Source of the DNA: Bifidobacterium catenulatum subsp. kashiwanohense JCM 15439 = DSM 21854
Lineage (GTDB): Bacteria > Actinomycetota > Actinomycetes > Actinomycetales > Bifidobacteriaceae
DNA: 64,000 bases
NCBI RefSeq assembly: GCF_001042615.1
Contig: NZ_AP012327.1
Span: 1,178,001 to 1,242,000 of the forward strand
Reading direction: 5' to 3'
Shown: positions 29,227-37,234 of the stretch, piece after piece
Numbering within the stretch: the stretch's first letter is position 1
Layout: the number at the start of each line of letters is the position of its first letter
The notes under the pieces: model-generated
Told to the model about the DNA's origin: nothing
The model's database searches: none
The model's input: the letters and a program-made list of their open reading frames with translations, nothing else
Translations under genes and position numbers: made by a program

Positions 29227-30021
29227 ATGGTATCACAACGAATCCCACTAGTCGCCGGCAATTGGAAGATGAACTTCGACCATCTTGAAGCCACCTATTT
29301 CGTTCAGCAGCTTGCATGGAAGCTCCGTGACATTCATTTCGACTACCGTCATTGCGAAATCGCGTTGATGCCCTCCTTCACCTCATTACGTAGCGTTCAG
29401 GTGTTGGTCGAATCCGACAATTTGAAGATTCGCTATGGCGCACAGGCTGTTTCCGTAACGTCGCAGGGTGCGTTCACTGGCGATGTATCCGCAGACATGA
29501 TCGCCCATCTCGGCTGCTCATATGTGATTGTCGGCCATTCTGAACGCCGCAAGTACCATCCGGAAGACGATGCAAACATCGTGGACCAGGTACGTGCGGT
29601 TTTGGCTGCAGGCATGCAACCGATTCTTTGCGTCGGTGAAAGCTATGAGGAACGACGCAAGGGCATCGAACTCGATTTCGCCGTGGGACAGGTGCACGAC
29701 GTCACACGCGATCTTTCTGACGAGGAAGCGTCACGTCTGATTGTGGCATATGAGCCGGTCTGGGCCATCGGCACCGGAATGGTAGCGACTCCGCAATCCG
29801 CGCAGGATGCTGCCAAAGCAATTCGAGACGATTTGTTTGCAACTTTTGGCTCGCATGTAGGCGAGACCGTGCGTATTCTGTATGGAGGCTCCGTTTCTTC
29901 GAAAAATGCCGTGGAACTGATCGGCGAGCCTGATGTAGACGGATTCCTTATCGGCGGTGCCGCGCTGAATGTAGATGAGCTCACCAGAATCTGCCAGCTC
30001 ACCATAAAAGCGACTTTGTGA
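29227..30021 (+). CDS. tpiA: Triosephosphate isomerase
   Basis: Interconverts dihydroxyacetone phosphate and glyceraldehyde 3-phosphate. 264 residues: VAGNWKMNFDHL with the catalytic Lys, YVIVGHSERRKY with the catalytic His, AYEPVWAIGTGMVATPQSAQ with the catalytic Glu, and the phosphate loop LYGGSVSSKN. The ATG follows GGAGG with a longer spacer. Sits between pgk and secG, a usual bifidobacterial order. Confidence 0.95.
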   Translation: MVSQRIPLVAGNWKMNFDHLEATYFVQQLAWKLRDIHFDYRHCEIALMPSFTSLRSVQVLVESDNLKIRYGAQAVSVTSQGAFTGDVSADMIAHLGCSYVIVGHSERRKYHPEDDANIVDQVRAVLAAGMQPILCVGESYEERRKGIELDFAVGQVHDVTRDLSDEEASRLIVAYEPVWAIGTGMVATPQSAQDAAKAIRDDLFATFGSHVGETVRILYGGSVSSKNAVELIGEPDVDGFLIGGAALNVDELTRICQLTIKATL

Positions 30022-30125
30022 CGTCATGTTTTTAAAGCAGATATTTCAAGGTGTGGTCAATACTCAATTTTCTCAATACCTTGCGCTATCGTTAACAACA
30101 GTGTTTACGAACTGGAGGTTCACTC

Positions 30126-30383
30126 GTGTCCGCTATGGCCATCGTTAAGCTTGTGCTGCAGATTGTTCTCGTTATTTTCAGCCTCTTGCTCACCCTGCTG
30201 ATTCTGATGCACAAGGGCAAGGGCGGCGGCCTGTCCGATATGTTCGGAGGCGGCCTCACCCAGAATGCGGGTTCCTCTGGCGTCGCCGAAAAGAATCTGA
30301 ACCGTTGGACCGTCATCATCGCACTGCTATGGGTGGCCATCATCATCGCCCTCGGTTTGATGACGAAGTTCAGCCTCATCTAA
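30126..30383 (+). CDS. secG: Preprotein translocase subunit SecG
   Basis: Small membrane subunit of the SecYEG channel. 85 residues with two transmembrane helices (about 10-28 and 60-80) and the loop MHKGKGGGLSDMFGGG that marks the family. The GTG start follows GGAGG. Placed after tpiA as is usual in this group, and closed by a strong terminator. Confidence 0.93.
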   Translation: MSAMAIVKLVLQIVLVIFSLLLTLLILMHKGKGGGLSDMFGGGLTQNAGSSGVAEKNLNRWTVIIALLWVAIIIALGLMTKFSLI

Positions 30384-30393
30384 TTGACTTTGT

Positions 30394-30440
30394 CACTTCG
30401 GCCCATGACTGGATACGGTCATGGGCCGAAGTGTTTTTAT
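30394..30440 (+). terminator. Terminator after secG
   Basis: CACTTCGGCCCATGAC (30394-30409) pairs with GTCATGGGCCGAAGTG (30418-30433), followed by TTTTTAT. The stem is 16 bp and perfect. Confidence 0.93.
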
Positions 30441-30477
30441 CGTAGTATTGGCTGCAACATATGAGCGAAGGATTGAT

Positions 30478-31329
30478 TTGACATCTTTAAAAATCGAGAA
30501 AACCCAAGAAACCACGATGGTCGTCGCAGATTTGGATGGCACGCTGCTGCACGACGGCGAAACGTTCGAGGAACGTTTCCTGACGCGATATTCCATCGAT
30601 GTGATCAATCGCATGCACGACAATGGCATCGTTTTCGCTGTGGAAACGGCGCGTCCGGTCAGCACAGGCTTTTCGTTCGTGGAAAAACTGCCTGTCGACG
30701 CCGTCGCTTATCTCAACGGTGCGTTGATAGATTTCAATCCGGCATCATCGAATTATGAAATGCTTACTTCGCCGACGTTGCCGGAAGACGGCCATCTCAA
30801 GAAAATCGGTTTTTCATCGAAACGTGCCTGCGAGGTCTGCAAAAATCTATTAGCTGAGCTACCCGGCATGGAAGTCGGCATCGTCATGGATGACGTGCGG
30901 TACACCAATTTCGATGTCTCCAAATACTGGAAGACGCAGACTTGGCGATACACTGACTTCGACGATGTTCCTGAAGGTATCGCCGATAAGCTCATTATCT
31001 TCCCTAACGATGAGCAGTGGAATCAGGTCGGTTCTCTTGTGCCCAGCGACTTTGACGTTCACATCTCTGAAGGATCGCTGTGGATGTTGATGAATCCTCA
31101 AGCCAACAAAGAACATGCATTGGATCTGCTGGCAGAACATTTTGGAACACCAATGAGCAAAACCGTCTCATTCGGTGATGATTTGGTCGACATTGCCATG
31201 CTATGTAAATCCGGAAGGGGAGTGGCGGTGGCGAACGCTAACCCGGATGTGTTGAACATCGCAGATGAAATCTGCCCATCCAACAATGATGACGGTGTGG
31301 CACAGTGGATTGAAGATAATCTGCTGTGA
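30478..31329 (+). CDS. HAD-superfamily (Cof-type, IIB) phosphatase
   Basis: Phosphatase of the HAD-IIB class, probably on small sugar phosphates or cofactors. Motif I VVADLDGTLLHDGETFEE, motif II in FAVETARPVS, motif III with K near LIIFPN, motif IV SFGDDLVDIAML. The frame is open upstream to 30421 but that region is the secG terminator, so I prefer the TTG at 30478 with AGGA upstream, giving 283 residues. The cap insert is consistent with type IIB. Substrate unknown. Confidence 0.82.
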   Translation: MTSLKIEKTQETTMVVADLDGTLLHDGETFEERFLTRYSIDVINRMHDNGIVFAVETARPVSTGFSFVEKLPVDAVAYLNGALIDFNPASSNYEMLTSPTLPEDGHLKKIGFSSKRACEVCKNLLAELPGMEVGIVMDDVRYTNFDVSKYWKTQTWRYTDFDDVPEGIADKLIIFPNDEQWNQVGSLVPSDFDVHISEGSLWMLMNPQANKEHALDLLAEHFGTPMSKTVSFGDDLVDIAMLCKSGRGVAVANANPDVLNIADEICPSNNDDGVAQWIEDNLL

Positions 31330-31358
31330 TGTCTCATGATGTTCAAGAATGACATGAG

Positions 31359-31486
31359 TTGAACTTCATGAATTGAACTTTTGTTGCAAACGGACGCGAA
31401 ATGGTTACATTTGATATTGAACTTCCGCGATTTCAATAGGTAGTTTGTGCTAGGATTTGAACTAGTGTTTGATGAAAATTGAACTG
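31359..31486 (+). repeat. Five direct TTGAACT sites upstream of the HTH-aminotransferase gene
   Basis: TTGAACT occurs at 31359, 31373, 31417, 31457 and 31479, all on the plus strand, and an inverted AAGTTCAA at 31582 inside the gene. Some are followed by T, A or G. A possible -10 TAGGAT with an upstream TG lies at 31451-31456. Clusters of a short motif ahead of a gene that itself encodes a helix-turn-helix suggest autoregulation. Confidence 0.5.
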
Positions 31487-31497
31487 AAAGGACTGGT

Positions 31498-33033
31498 ATG
31501 ACGGAATCATTTTCCAGCCGGTTGAACGTTGCGATGGCGTTCCGCAATGTCAAACAAATTGACTTTGTGCATGCGGCTGAGAAGTTCAATATCAAACTTG
31601 GCAAAAGTCATATGAGTCAGTACGTGAGCGGTAAAACCGTGCCACGTGCCGATATCGCCCATTTCCTTGCGGCTTTTCTGCAGGTCAATGAGGACTGGCT
31701 GATGGGAAAGGACGTTCCCATGGAGCAGAACGCCGTCATCTTGCCTGCAATCGAGTCTGATGAAACCCAACCTGATAGCAATTCTGCATCAGCGCAATCA
31801 ACAGAAGGAAAGACCATGCGCACCTTTACGAAATCCCATAAGCTCGACAATGTGCTCTACGACGTTCGTGGTCCGGTGGCGGACGAGGCGGCACGCATGG
31901 AAGCAGCGGGAACGCATATTCTGAAACTTAATATCGGCAATCCTGCGCCATTCGGATTCCGGACTCCGGATGAAGTTGTGTATGATATGGCGCAGCAGCT
32001 TCCTGAGACCGAAGGATATTCACCGTCCAAGGGTCTGTTCTCGGCGCGCAAGGCCATCATGCAGTATGCACAGCTCAAGAATATTCCGAACGTCTCCATC
32101 GACGATATCTTTACTGGCAATGGCGTCAGCGAGCTCATCAATCTGTCGCTGTCCGCATTGCTGGACAACGGCGACGAGGTGCTGGTGCCTTCGCCGGACT
32201 ATCCTCTGTGGACAGCCTGTGTGAATTTGGCTGGCGGCACCGCCGTACATTATATCTGTGATGAGGAATCCGAATGGTATCCCGATATCGACGATATTCG
32301 CTCTAAAATCACGGATAAGACCAAAGCAATTGTCATCATCAATCCAAATAATCCGACCGGAGCGCTTTATCCGAAAGAACTGTTGCAGCAGATTGTCGAT
32401 ATTGCCCGAGAACATCAGCTCATTATTTTCTCCGATGAGATTTATGATCGCCTAGTCATGGATGGGTTGGAGCATATTTCCATCGCATCGCTGGCCCCGG
32501 ACCTGTTCTGCGTGACGTTCTCCGGTCTGTCGAAGTCGCATATGATTGCCGGATACCGCATTGGATGGATGATACTTTCCGGCAACAAGCGTATTGCAAA
32601 GGATTACATCGAGGGCCTGAACATGCTGGCGAACATGCGTATGTGTTCGAATGTTCCTGCTCAGTCGGTGGTGCAGACCGCTTTGGGTGGGCATCAGAGT
32701 GTCAAAGACTACATCAAGCCAGGTGGCCGCGTGTACGAGCAGCGCGAACTGGTCTATCGGATGCTCAATGAAATTCCCGGCGTTACCGCAGTTAAGCCGA
32801 AGGCGGCGTTCTATATCTTCCCGAAGCTAGACATCAAAAAGTTCAATATTCACTCTGACGAGCAGTTCGCATTGGATCTGCTGCATGACAAGCATATTCT
32901 AATCAGTCATGGCGGTGCGTTCAACTGGCAGAATCCAGATCATTTCAGGGTGGTATATCTGCCGCGTATCACGATGTTGAAGGAAACCATAGGTGAGATC
33001 GCTGATTTCTTGAGTACATATCATCAGGCATGA
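31498..33033 (+). CDS. HTH-regulator / PLP aminotransferase fusion (AlaA-like)
   Basis: Residues 1-75 form an XRE-like DNA-binding domain (SRLNVAMAFRNVKQIDFVHAAE..KSHMSQYVSGKTVPRADIAHFLAAFLQVNEDWLMG). Residues 105-511 are a fold-type I aminotransferase of the AlaA/AspC group: NIGNPAPFGF, GVSELINLSLSALLD, PDYPLWTA, the Asn NPNNPTGALY, SDEIYDRLVMD, and the PLP lysine in FSGLSKSHMIAGYRIGW (K within SGLSKS). It probably transfers amino groups between alanine or pyruvate and other acids. The HTH start follows the AAAGG at 31488. Fusion of a DNA-binding domain to the enzyme is unusual outside bifidobacteria and their relatives. Confidence 0.85.
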   Translation: MTESFSSRLNVAMAFRNVKQIDFVHAAEKFNIKLGKSHMSQYVSGKTVPRADIAHFLAAFLQVNEDWLMGKDVPMEQNAVILPAIESDETQPDSNSASAQSTEGKTMRTFTKSHKLDNVLYDVRGPVADEAARMEAAGTHILKLNIGNPAPFGFRTPDEVVYDMAQQLPETEGYSPSKGLFSARKAIMQYAQLKNIPNVSIDDIFTGNGVSELINLSLSALLDNGDEVLVPSPDYPLWTACVNLAGGTAVHYICDEESEWYPDIDDIRSKITDKTKAIVIINPNNPTGALYPKELLQQIVDIAREHQLIIFSDEIYDRLVMDGLEHISIASLAPDLFCVTFSGLSKSHMIAGYRIGWMILSGNKRIAKDYIEGLNMLANMRMCSNVPAQSVVQTALGGHQSVKDYIKPGGRVYEQRELVYRMLNEIPGVTAVKPKAAFYIFPKLDIKKFNIHSDEQFALDLLHDKHILISHGGAFNWQNPDHFRVVYLPRITMLKETIGEIADFLSTYHQA

Positions 33034-33060
33034 TGACCTTGGTTGTTTGAAGGACATTCA

Positions 33061-33105
33061 TGGGGTGAAGCGCGCGCAGTATCGCGACGCTCCACCCCAA
33101 AATAT
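33061..33105 (+). terminator. Terminator after the aminotransferase
   Basis: TGGGGTG (33061-33067) pairs with CACCCCA (33093-33099), with an inner AGCG/CGCT helix, and is followed by AAATATTTA. Weak tail. Confidence 0.6.
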
Positions 33106-33189
33106 TTATAGTCACATTGACCATAAAGTGGGGTTACGATGGCTCTGGCCTTAGGGTCGAGCAATCGTTCCGTCGTGAATTCGCAACGA

Positions 33190-33633
33190 TCATACCCTCT
33201 CGTGGGGGTACCGATTTGCTCCTGTCGCCATCATTGTGATTCGGCAGGAGCCTTTTGTTTTCAACGGGTTGCACCTGCCGGCGATGTGGCGTGCCAGGAG
33301 CATCGAGGTCAGCGCTGCCACCAACGATGCACCTTTGCCCTCGTTCGTGTTCGTGTCGTCGTTGTTGACGATGTCGTACAGCGTGTCGTCGAGCAGTTCG
33401 GCCGGCGGCATGCCCAGGGTGACGGCCGCGGCCGCGATGGCGTTGAGATCCCATGCGGCGTCGAGGTTCATTCTGGCCGATATGGTGGCCTTGGTCACGC
33501 CGGTCGCCTCGCACAGGGCCTGCTGTTCGAGTTCTTCCTTGGCCAGGTGCAGGCGCACGTTCCACGCGGCGACTTCCCGCAGGCGTTCTCCCAGTTCGAC
33601 GGCCTGTGTCCTTGCCGTAGTGTTGCCGGTCAT
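33190..33633 (-). CDS. Helix-turn-helix regulator of the accessory region
   Basis: A 147-residue protein from the ATG complementary to 33631-33633 with AAAGGAAC upstream. It begins ARTQAVELGERLREVAAWNVRLHLAKEEL and contains an XRE-like helix-turn-helix QQALCEATGVTKATISARMNLDAAWDLNAIAAAAVTLGMPP, then an acidic stretch LLDDTLYDIVNNDDTNTNEG. This looks like a phage- or ICE-type repressor. It marks the left side of the accessory region on the opposite strand to the operon that follows. Confidence 0.65.
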   Translation of the reverse strand: MTGNTTARTQAVELGERLREVAAWNVRLHLAKEELEQQALCEATGVTKATISARMNLDAAWDLNAIAAAAVTLGMPPAELLDDTLYDIVNNDDTNTNEGKGASLVAALTSMLLARHIAGRCNPLKTKGSCRITMMATGANRYPHERV

Positions 33634-33887
33634 GTCCGTTCCTTTCGCTCGCGTGCCCTTGGGGGCTTGTGCGCACCATGCTATGGGCGGCGCGCTTGGT
33701 TGCGCAATACGACCGCCTCCCCGGTTCGGTCTGGTCGAACTGGGGCAGGAAAAACATGGAAAACGAAAGCGTTCCGCACCGTGTTGGCGCTTGGTGCGGG
33801 GCTGATCGACAACCTTGGGCGGGATTCCGAGCGATTCAAGTGACAAGAGTCCCGGGATTCGCCCTCCATTGAAAGAGAGTTATCGCA

Positions 33888-34037
33888 ATGACCAATCCTA
33901 CCATCGCTTCCGCCCCGCGTGCGGCGGGAGCCATGAAAACCATCCCGTCGCTGCGTGTGCGGATCGCCCGCGCGCACCTGCTGGCGGTGCTGCTGCATCC
34001 CGCGCGCTCGTCGCGCCGTCGTCGCCGGAGCGCCTGA
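33888..34037 (+). CDS. Small basic protein, 49 aa
   Basis: A short frame from the ATG after GAAAGAGAG. The C-terminal half is strongly basic (ARAHLLAVLLHPARSSRRRRRS). No family. It stops two bases before the next ATG, in the polycistronic arrangement of this operon. It may be a chance frame in GC-rich DNA but the spacing supports it. Confidence 0.4.
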   Translation: MTNPTIASAPRAAGAMKTIPSLRVRIARAHLLAVLLHPARSSRRRRRSA

Positions 34038-34038
34038 G

Positions 34039-34185
34039 ATGGGCCGGGCTGTGGCGGCGGTGGCCGTCGTCGCAATCGTCGTGTGTCTGCTGGCGGTGTG
34101 GGCGTTGTGCCGCGCGGCCGCGTTGGGCGACCGCATCGGCGAACGGCTCCATGATGCCAGGGGTCGCGAGGAGGATGCGCGATGA
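34039..34185 (+). CDS. Small single-pass membrane protein, 48 aa
   Basis: MGRAVAAVAVVAIVVCLLAVWALC near the start is a clear transmembrane helix, followed by a charged tail (GDRIGERLHDARGREEDAR). The stop overlaps the next start by ATGA. Function unknown. Confidence 0.5.
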   Translation: MGRAVAAVAVVAIVVCLLAVWALCRAAALGDRIGERLHDARGREEDAR

Positions 34186-35444
34186 GCGGGCCGGCGGAGC
34201 AGTGGGCGTGGCAGTTGCAGGATGAGCGGCTGAGCCTGTCGGAGAAGTTCGTGTTGGTGTATCTGGCGCGAAGGGCGTATTACGACGACGGGTGCGGCGC
34301 GTGGCCGTCGGTCAACACCATCGCGGCACATTGCCATTGCACGCGCCGTTCCGTGCTGCGCGCGTTGAAACGTTTGCAGGAGCTGGGCTACTTGCGCGAG
34401 GGTGACCAGGAGCTGGCCGCGCGCAATCCCCGCAGCCACGAGCCCATCCCCAGGGGGCATCGTTCCAAGGTGTGGGACGTGGTGATGAAGGGCGCGCAGA
34501 CCGAGCCGGAGGATATCACCGATCCCGGCGAGACCGACGCAGGCAAGGACGTTCCAGCGAAACCCAGTACAGCCGAACCATCGCGGAGCAAGGAGTGCGC
34601 GCGGGGTGACATGGCGTCACCTGACGCAGTGTCACCTGACACAATGTCACCCCAGGGCGATCCCGCCGGTGAGGTGACATCTTGTCCGAAGAGAGGTGAC
34701 GTCATGTCACCCAATAGACAAGTGATAACCAATGCTCCCCTTGTCCCCTACGGGGACATTCCCCTCGCCGGGGAACAACCCGAGGAGGAGCGAAGCGAGC
34801 GTGATGCACCGGATTGGCGTCTGGCGCTGCCTCCCAAGGGCGTACGCGATCCGCTGTGGACGCCAGGGGCGGAGGATGCGGACGAGCGGGTGCGTTCCCG
34901 GGCCCTGCAGGAGGTTCGCGTGCTGACGCTGATCCATGACCGTGTGGCGGCCATCGACCCGAAGGCAGCCAGGCCGGCGTCGATGCGAGACCGACGCAAG
35001 GTCCACGAGCTGCTGATGGAACGCTCTCTGACGGAGGTCGAGACGATCCTTGATTGGGCGTATGGCAATCCGCGCTGGATCTCATGGCTGGTGGACGGCA
35101 CGATGGTCGAACGCTACTTCGCGCAGGTCAGCCTCGACATGCGCACCAAGCGGGCACGAGGTCCGCAGCATTCCGGCAGCCATGCCGCTGCTGCCGAGCT
35201 CACGCCGGTCCATGATCCAGACCGGCCGGTGGCGGTTAGTTCGGGCTTGGCCTGGCGGGTGCCGGTCTACGGCGGCGGCATCCTGTCGATCGCATTGTGC
35301 CAGGCGCACCTCGACGGCGAAACCAAGCAGGCAGAGTGTCCGGTGTGCGCCTACGACCGGCGCAACCAAGCCAGCCACGCCATCGGCCTAGAGAAAACCG
35401 ACCGCGCCGAAGACAAGGAATCCCACGAGGAGGCCAAGGCATGA
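34182..35444 (+). CDS. Helix-turn-helix replication-type protein of integrated element
   Basis: 420 residues. The N-terminal 100 residues match HTH_36-type domains common in phage or ICE replication and control proteins: LSLSEKFVLVYLARRAYYDD, SVNTIAAHCHCTRRSVLRALKRLQELGYL. The middle has a low-complexity repeat (SPDAVSPDTMSP, GDVMSP) and the C-terminus ends in a possible zinc-binding CPVCAYDRRNQ with an upstream Cys (ALCQAHLDGE). It overlaps neighbours on both sides. Replication initiation is inferred from family and context, not shown. Confidence 0.6.
   Translation: MSGPAEQWAWQLQDERLSLSEKFVLVYLARRAYYDDGCGAWPSVNTIAAHCHCTRRSVLRALKRLQELGYLREGDQELAARNPRSHEPIPRGHRSKVWDVVMKGAQTEPEDITDPGETDAGKDVPAKPSTAEPSRSKECARGDMASPDAVSPDTMSPQGDPAGEVTSCPKRGDVMSPNRQVITNAPLVPYGDIPLAGEQPEEERSERDAPDWRLALPPKGVRDPLWTPGAEDADERVRSRALQEVRVLTLIHDRVAAIDPKAARPASMRDRRKVHELLMERSLTEVETILDWAYGNPRWISWLVDGTMVERYFAQVSLDMRTKRARGPQHSGSHAAAAELTPVHDPDRPVAVSSGLAWRVPVYGGGILSIALCQAHLDGETKQAECPVCAYDRRNQASHAIGLEKTDRAEDKESHEEAKA
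34605..34711 (+). repeat. Iteron-like GGTGAC/GTCACC motif array
   Basis: Inside the HTH replication-type gene, GTCACC occurs at 34616, 34631, 34646 (15-base spacing) and 34706, and GGTGAC at 34605, 34673 and 34695, seven copies of a palindromic-half motif in about 107 bases. The same stretch encodes the SPDxx protein repeat, so DNA-level and protein-level explanations compete. Confidence 0.5.
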
Positions 35445-36028
35445 CCGGCATAGCGGATGCCGCGCCCCGTTCGCCGGAGGCGTGGAAGAACATGGGATGC
35501 TGCGCGGATTTCCCGCAGCCGTGGGCCGACCTGATGTGGGGCCTGGAGTTCGAGGACAAGCATCCCCTGGCCCGCGTGTTCCGACAGGCGGGCGCGTCGG
35601 TATGCGAGCACGACTGCCCGGTGAGGGCCGAATGCATGGCCTACGCCGGTGCCGCCGGCCTGGAATGGGGCTTGTACGGCGGCCGCTCGTGCACCGACCG
35701 GCGCCAGATCGCCCGTCTAGCGGAAGCCGACGGCGTGCCCTGCCGCGACCGCACGGTGCCCTGGGCCCGGCGCTGGGGCCTGTTCGTCGACTGGCTCCAA
35801 GCCCATCCCGAAGTCTTCGACACGGCCCGGGGCAAGGCCAGCATGGAACGCGGGCAACGCCGATGGCGCGCCGCAGGCCGCGCCCAACCCAAGAATGAGC
35901 CGCATGACCGTCAAACCATCATGCAAACAGACAATCAAGCAATCCGACAATCAAGCAATCAAACAACCGACCATGCCGGCGATCCGGCGAATGGTCCCGA
36001 ATCCAAGGAGGAAGCATCATGCGAGTAG
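35441..36028 (+). CDS. WhiB-like iron-sulfur protein
   Basis: WhiB-family proteins bind a [4Fe-4S] cluster through four Cys and act as redox-sensitive regulators. Here the Cys are in NMGCCADFP, EHDCPVRAECMA, matching C-C-x(n)-C-xx-x-C with CPVRAECM; then EWGLYGGRSCTDRRQI is the family GxxGG turn. 195 residues; the C-terminus is a Gln/Asn-rich tail (NQAIRQSSNQTTD). The start overlaps the previous stop by ATGA. Common on actinobacterial plasmids and phages. Confidence 0.75.
   Translation: MTGIADAAPRSPEAWKNMGCCADFPQPWADLMWGLEFEDKHPLARVFRQAGASVCEHDCPVRAECMAYAGAAGLEWGLYGGRSCTDRRQIARLAEADGVPCRDRTVPWARRWGLFVDWLQAHPEVFDTARGKASMERGQRRWRAAGRAQPKNEPHDRQTIMQTDNQAIRQSSNQTTDHAGDPANGPESKEEASCE
35930..35960 (+). 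repeat. Two 15-base direct repeats upstream of parA
   Basis: GACAATCAAGCAATC at 35930-35944 and again at 35946-35960, one base apart (period 16). They lie 59 bases ahead of the parA start, inside the 3' end of the WhiB-like gene. Possible partition or autoregulatory binding site. Confidence 0.45.
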
Positions 36029-36618
36029 CGTTGGCGAACGCGAAGGGCGGGGTGGCCAAGACCACCAGCTGCATCTATCTGGCCGCCGTGCTGGCCCGGC
36101 GCGGAATCGAGGTGGCGGTCTACGACGCGGACCCGCAGTCCAGCGCCAGCCTATGGGCGGCCGCCGCCGAACAAGCGGGAGACCCGCTGCCCTTCGACGT
36201 GCTGCCGGCCAACATGGCCACCCTCACCCATCTGGGCGGCGACCCGGCCGCAAGGGAATGGTCGATCATCGACGCCCCTCCGCAAGGCCCGCTGCTCGAC
36301 AAGACGTTGGCCGTGGCCGATTTCGTCATCGTGCCCACCTCGGACTCGCCGATGGACCTCCAGCAGGCATGGGACACGCTCGACCGCGCCCGACGCGCCA
36401 CCAGGGCGGCCCTACTGCCGGTGCGCGTCGAAGCGAACACCAACGCCTGGGCCCAGACCCTGGCCGCGTTGGAACAAACCGACACCGCACGCTTCGACAC
36501 TTTCATCGCCAAACGACAACCGATCAAGACCTCGCTCGGCATGAACCCCAAACAACTGTACGAATACCGGGAACTGGCCGACGAACTGACGCGCATCGCC
36601 AAGGAGGAACTGGCATGA
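36019..36618 (+). CDS. parA: ParA family partition ATPase
   Basis: A Walker-type ATPase that moves DNA in plasmid or ICE partition. 199 residues: NAKGGVAKTTSCIYLAAVLARRG is the deviant Walker A (Ala in place of the usual Gly before Lys), DADPQSSASLWAAA, SIIDAPPQGPLLDKTLAVADFVIVPTSDS is the A' and B motifs. Length is that of small plasmid ParA proteins. It has AAGGAGG upstream and overlaps both neighbours. Confidence 0.85.
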   Translation: MRVALANAKGGVAKTTSCIYLAAVLARRGIEVAVYDADPQSSASLWAAAAEQAGDPLPFDVLPANMATLTHLGGDPAAREWSIIDAPPQGPLLDKTLAVADFVIVPTSDSPMDLQQAWDTLDRARRATRAALLPVRVEANTNAWAQTLAALEQTDTARFDTFIAKRQPIKTSLGMNPKQLYEYRELADELTRIAKEELA

Positions 36619-36866
36619 AAGGCAACTACCAGCCACTGCCCCGACCCGTGCCCTTCGACAAAGTCCTCGACCAACAGGCCGAAGACAAACAACCCACCGG
36701 GAAGAACAACGCCGGCGAACCGCTGGTCATGCTCTCCCTGCGCCTGCCCGTCCGGCTGAAGAACCGCCTCAAAATCGCCGCCGCCGAACACGGCACGCCA
36801 TGCAACAGATCCTGCGCCACGCCATCGAACACGAACTCGACCGACTCGCCAGCAACGACTGAATAA
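36615..36866 (+). pseudogene. CopG/ribbon-helix-helix partner of ParA, frameshifted
   Basis: The frame starts overlapping the parA stop and reads VMLSLRLPVRLKNRLKIAAAEHGT, a ribbon-helix-helix motif. At about 36799 the frame shifts: the current frame continues CNRSCATPSNTNSTDSPATTE, whereas one frame over reads MQQILRHAIEHELDRLASND and stops, which is the expected helical end of a CopG-like protein. A one-base loss in a CCC run explains it. The product as it stands lacks the second helix region. Confidence 0.7.
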
Positions 36867-36895
36867 GGGACACCGTACATGCCGAGATGCGAGGA

Positions 36896-36925
36896 TTGAG
36901 GAATTGATAGTTGCTATGGTAAAAT
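36896..36925 (+). promoter_or_regulatory. Candidate promoter for the ABC-F gene at 37231
   Basis: TTGAGG (36896-36901) and TAAAAT (36920-36925) with an 18-base spacer. It would give a leader of about 300 bases. Just after it, GGAACACCT (36941-36949) and AGGTGGTTCC (36959-36968) can pair with one bulge. Confidence 0.45.
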
Positions 36926-37147
36926 CCAACTAAATTTGATGGAACACCTGACATGCCAAGGTGGTTCCGAAGCAGGAAGGCCTTAGAGCATTGGTGATTT
37001 GAGCAGTGGCGGATTGCATGAGGAGAGATTCCGCGTGTTCTGCGCATTATCGCGCGTATCTGCCATTGTACCAATCGCAATGCCTGATTCGATGAAGTTC
37101 TCGTTAGCATAGCGACTTTCGGTGCCGTCACGAGGACTGCTTTCTGA

Positions 37148-37234
37148 ATGCAGCTTGGCAATAAATGGCACAGTCCGCCACTTTTCGATAGTCACAGTTT
37201 GATTAATGCGCCTTATCGAAAGAGGCTTCCATGA
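37148..37234 (+). CDS. Possible leader peptide of the ABC-F gene, 28 aa
   Basis: A short frame starting MQLGNKWHSPPLFDSHS, with GAGGA eleven bases upstream. Its TGA stop overlaps the ABC-F start as ATGA. Its last codons cover the Shine-Dalgarno sequence of the ABC-F gene, which itself lies in a hairpin (37183-37221). Translation of the leader would therefore open the downstream ribosome site. Inferred, not shown; the frame might be chance. Confidence 0.4.
   Translation: MQLGNKWHSPPLFDSHSLINAPYRKRLP
37183..37225 (+). promoter_or_regulatory. Hairpin masking the ABC-F Shine-Dalgarno
   Basis: TTTCGATA (37183-37190) pairs with TATCGAAA (37214-37221); the 3' arm contains part of the Shine-Dalgarno GAAAGAGG (37218-37225) that serves the ABC-F start at 37231. 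Confidence 0.45.

Noticed and set aside
33139..33240. Possible tRNA or attachment site left of the HTH gene
   Set aside because: Some inverted repeats are present but no cloverleaf forms, and I could not find a matching direct repeat near the integrase.
33217..33262. CTCCTGTCG/CGGCAGGAG hairpin followed by CCTTTTGTTTT
   Set aside because: Looks like a terminator for a plus-strand transcript, but no plus-strand gene or promoter precedes it and it lies in the HTH gene.
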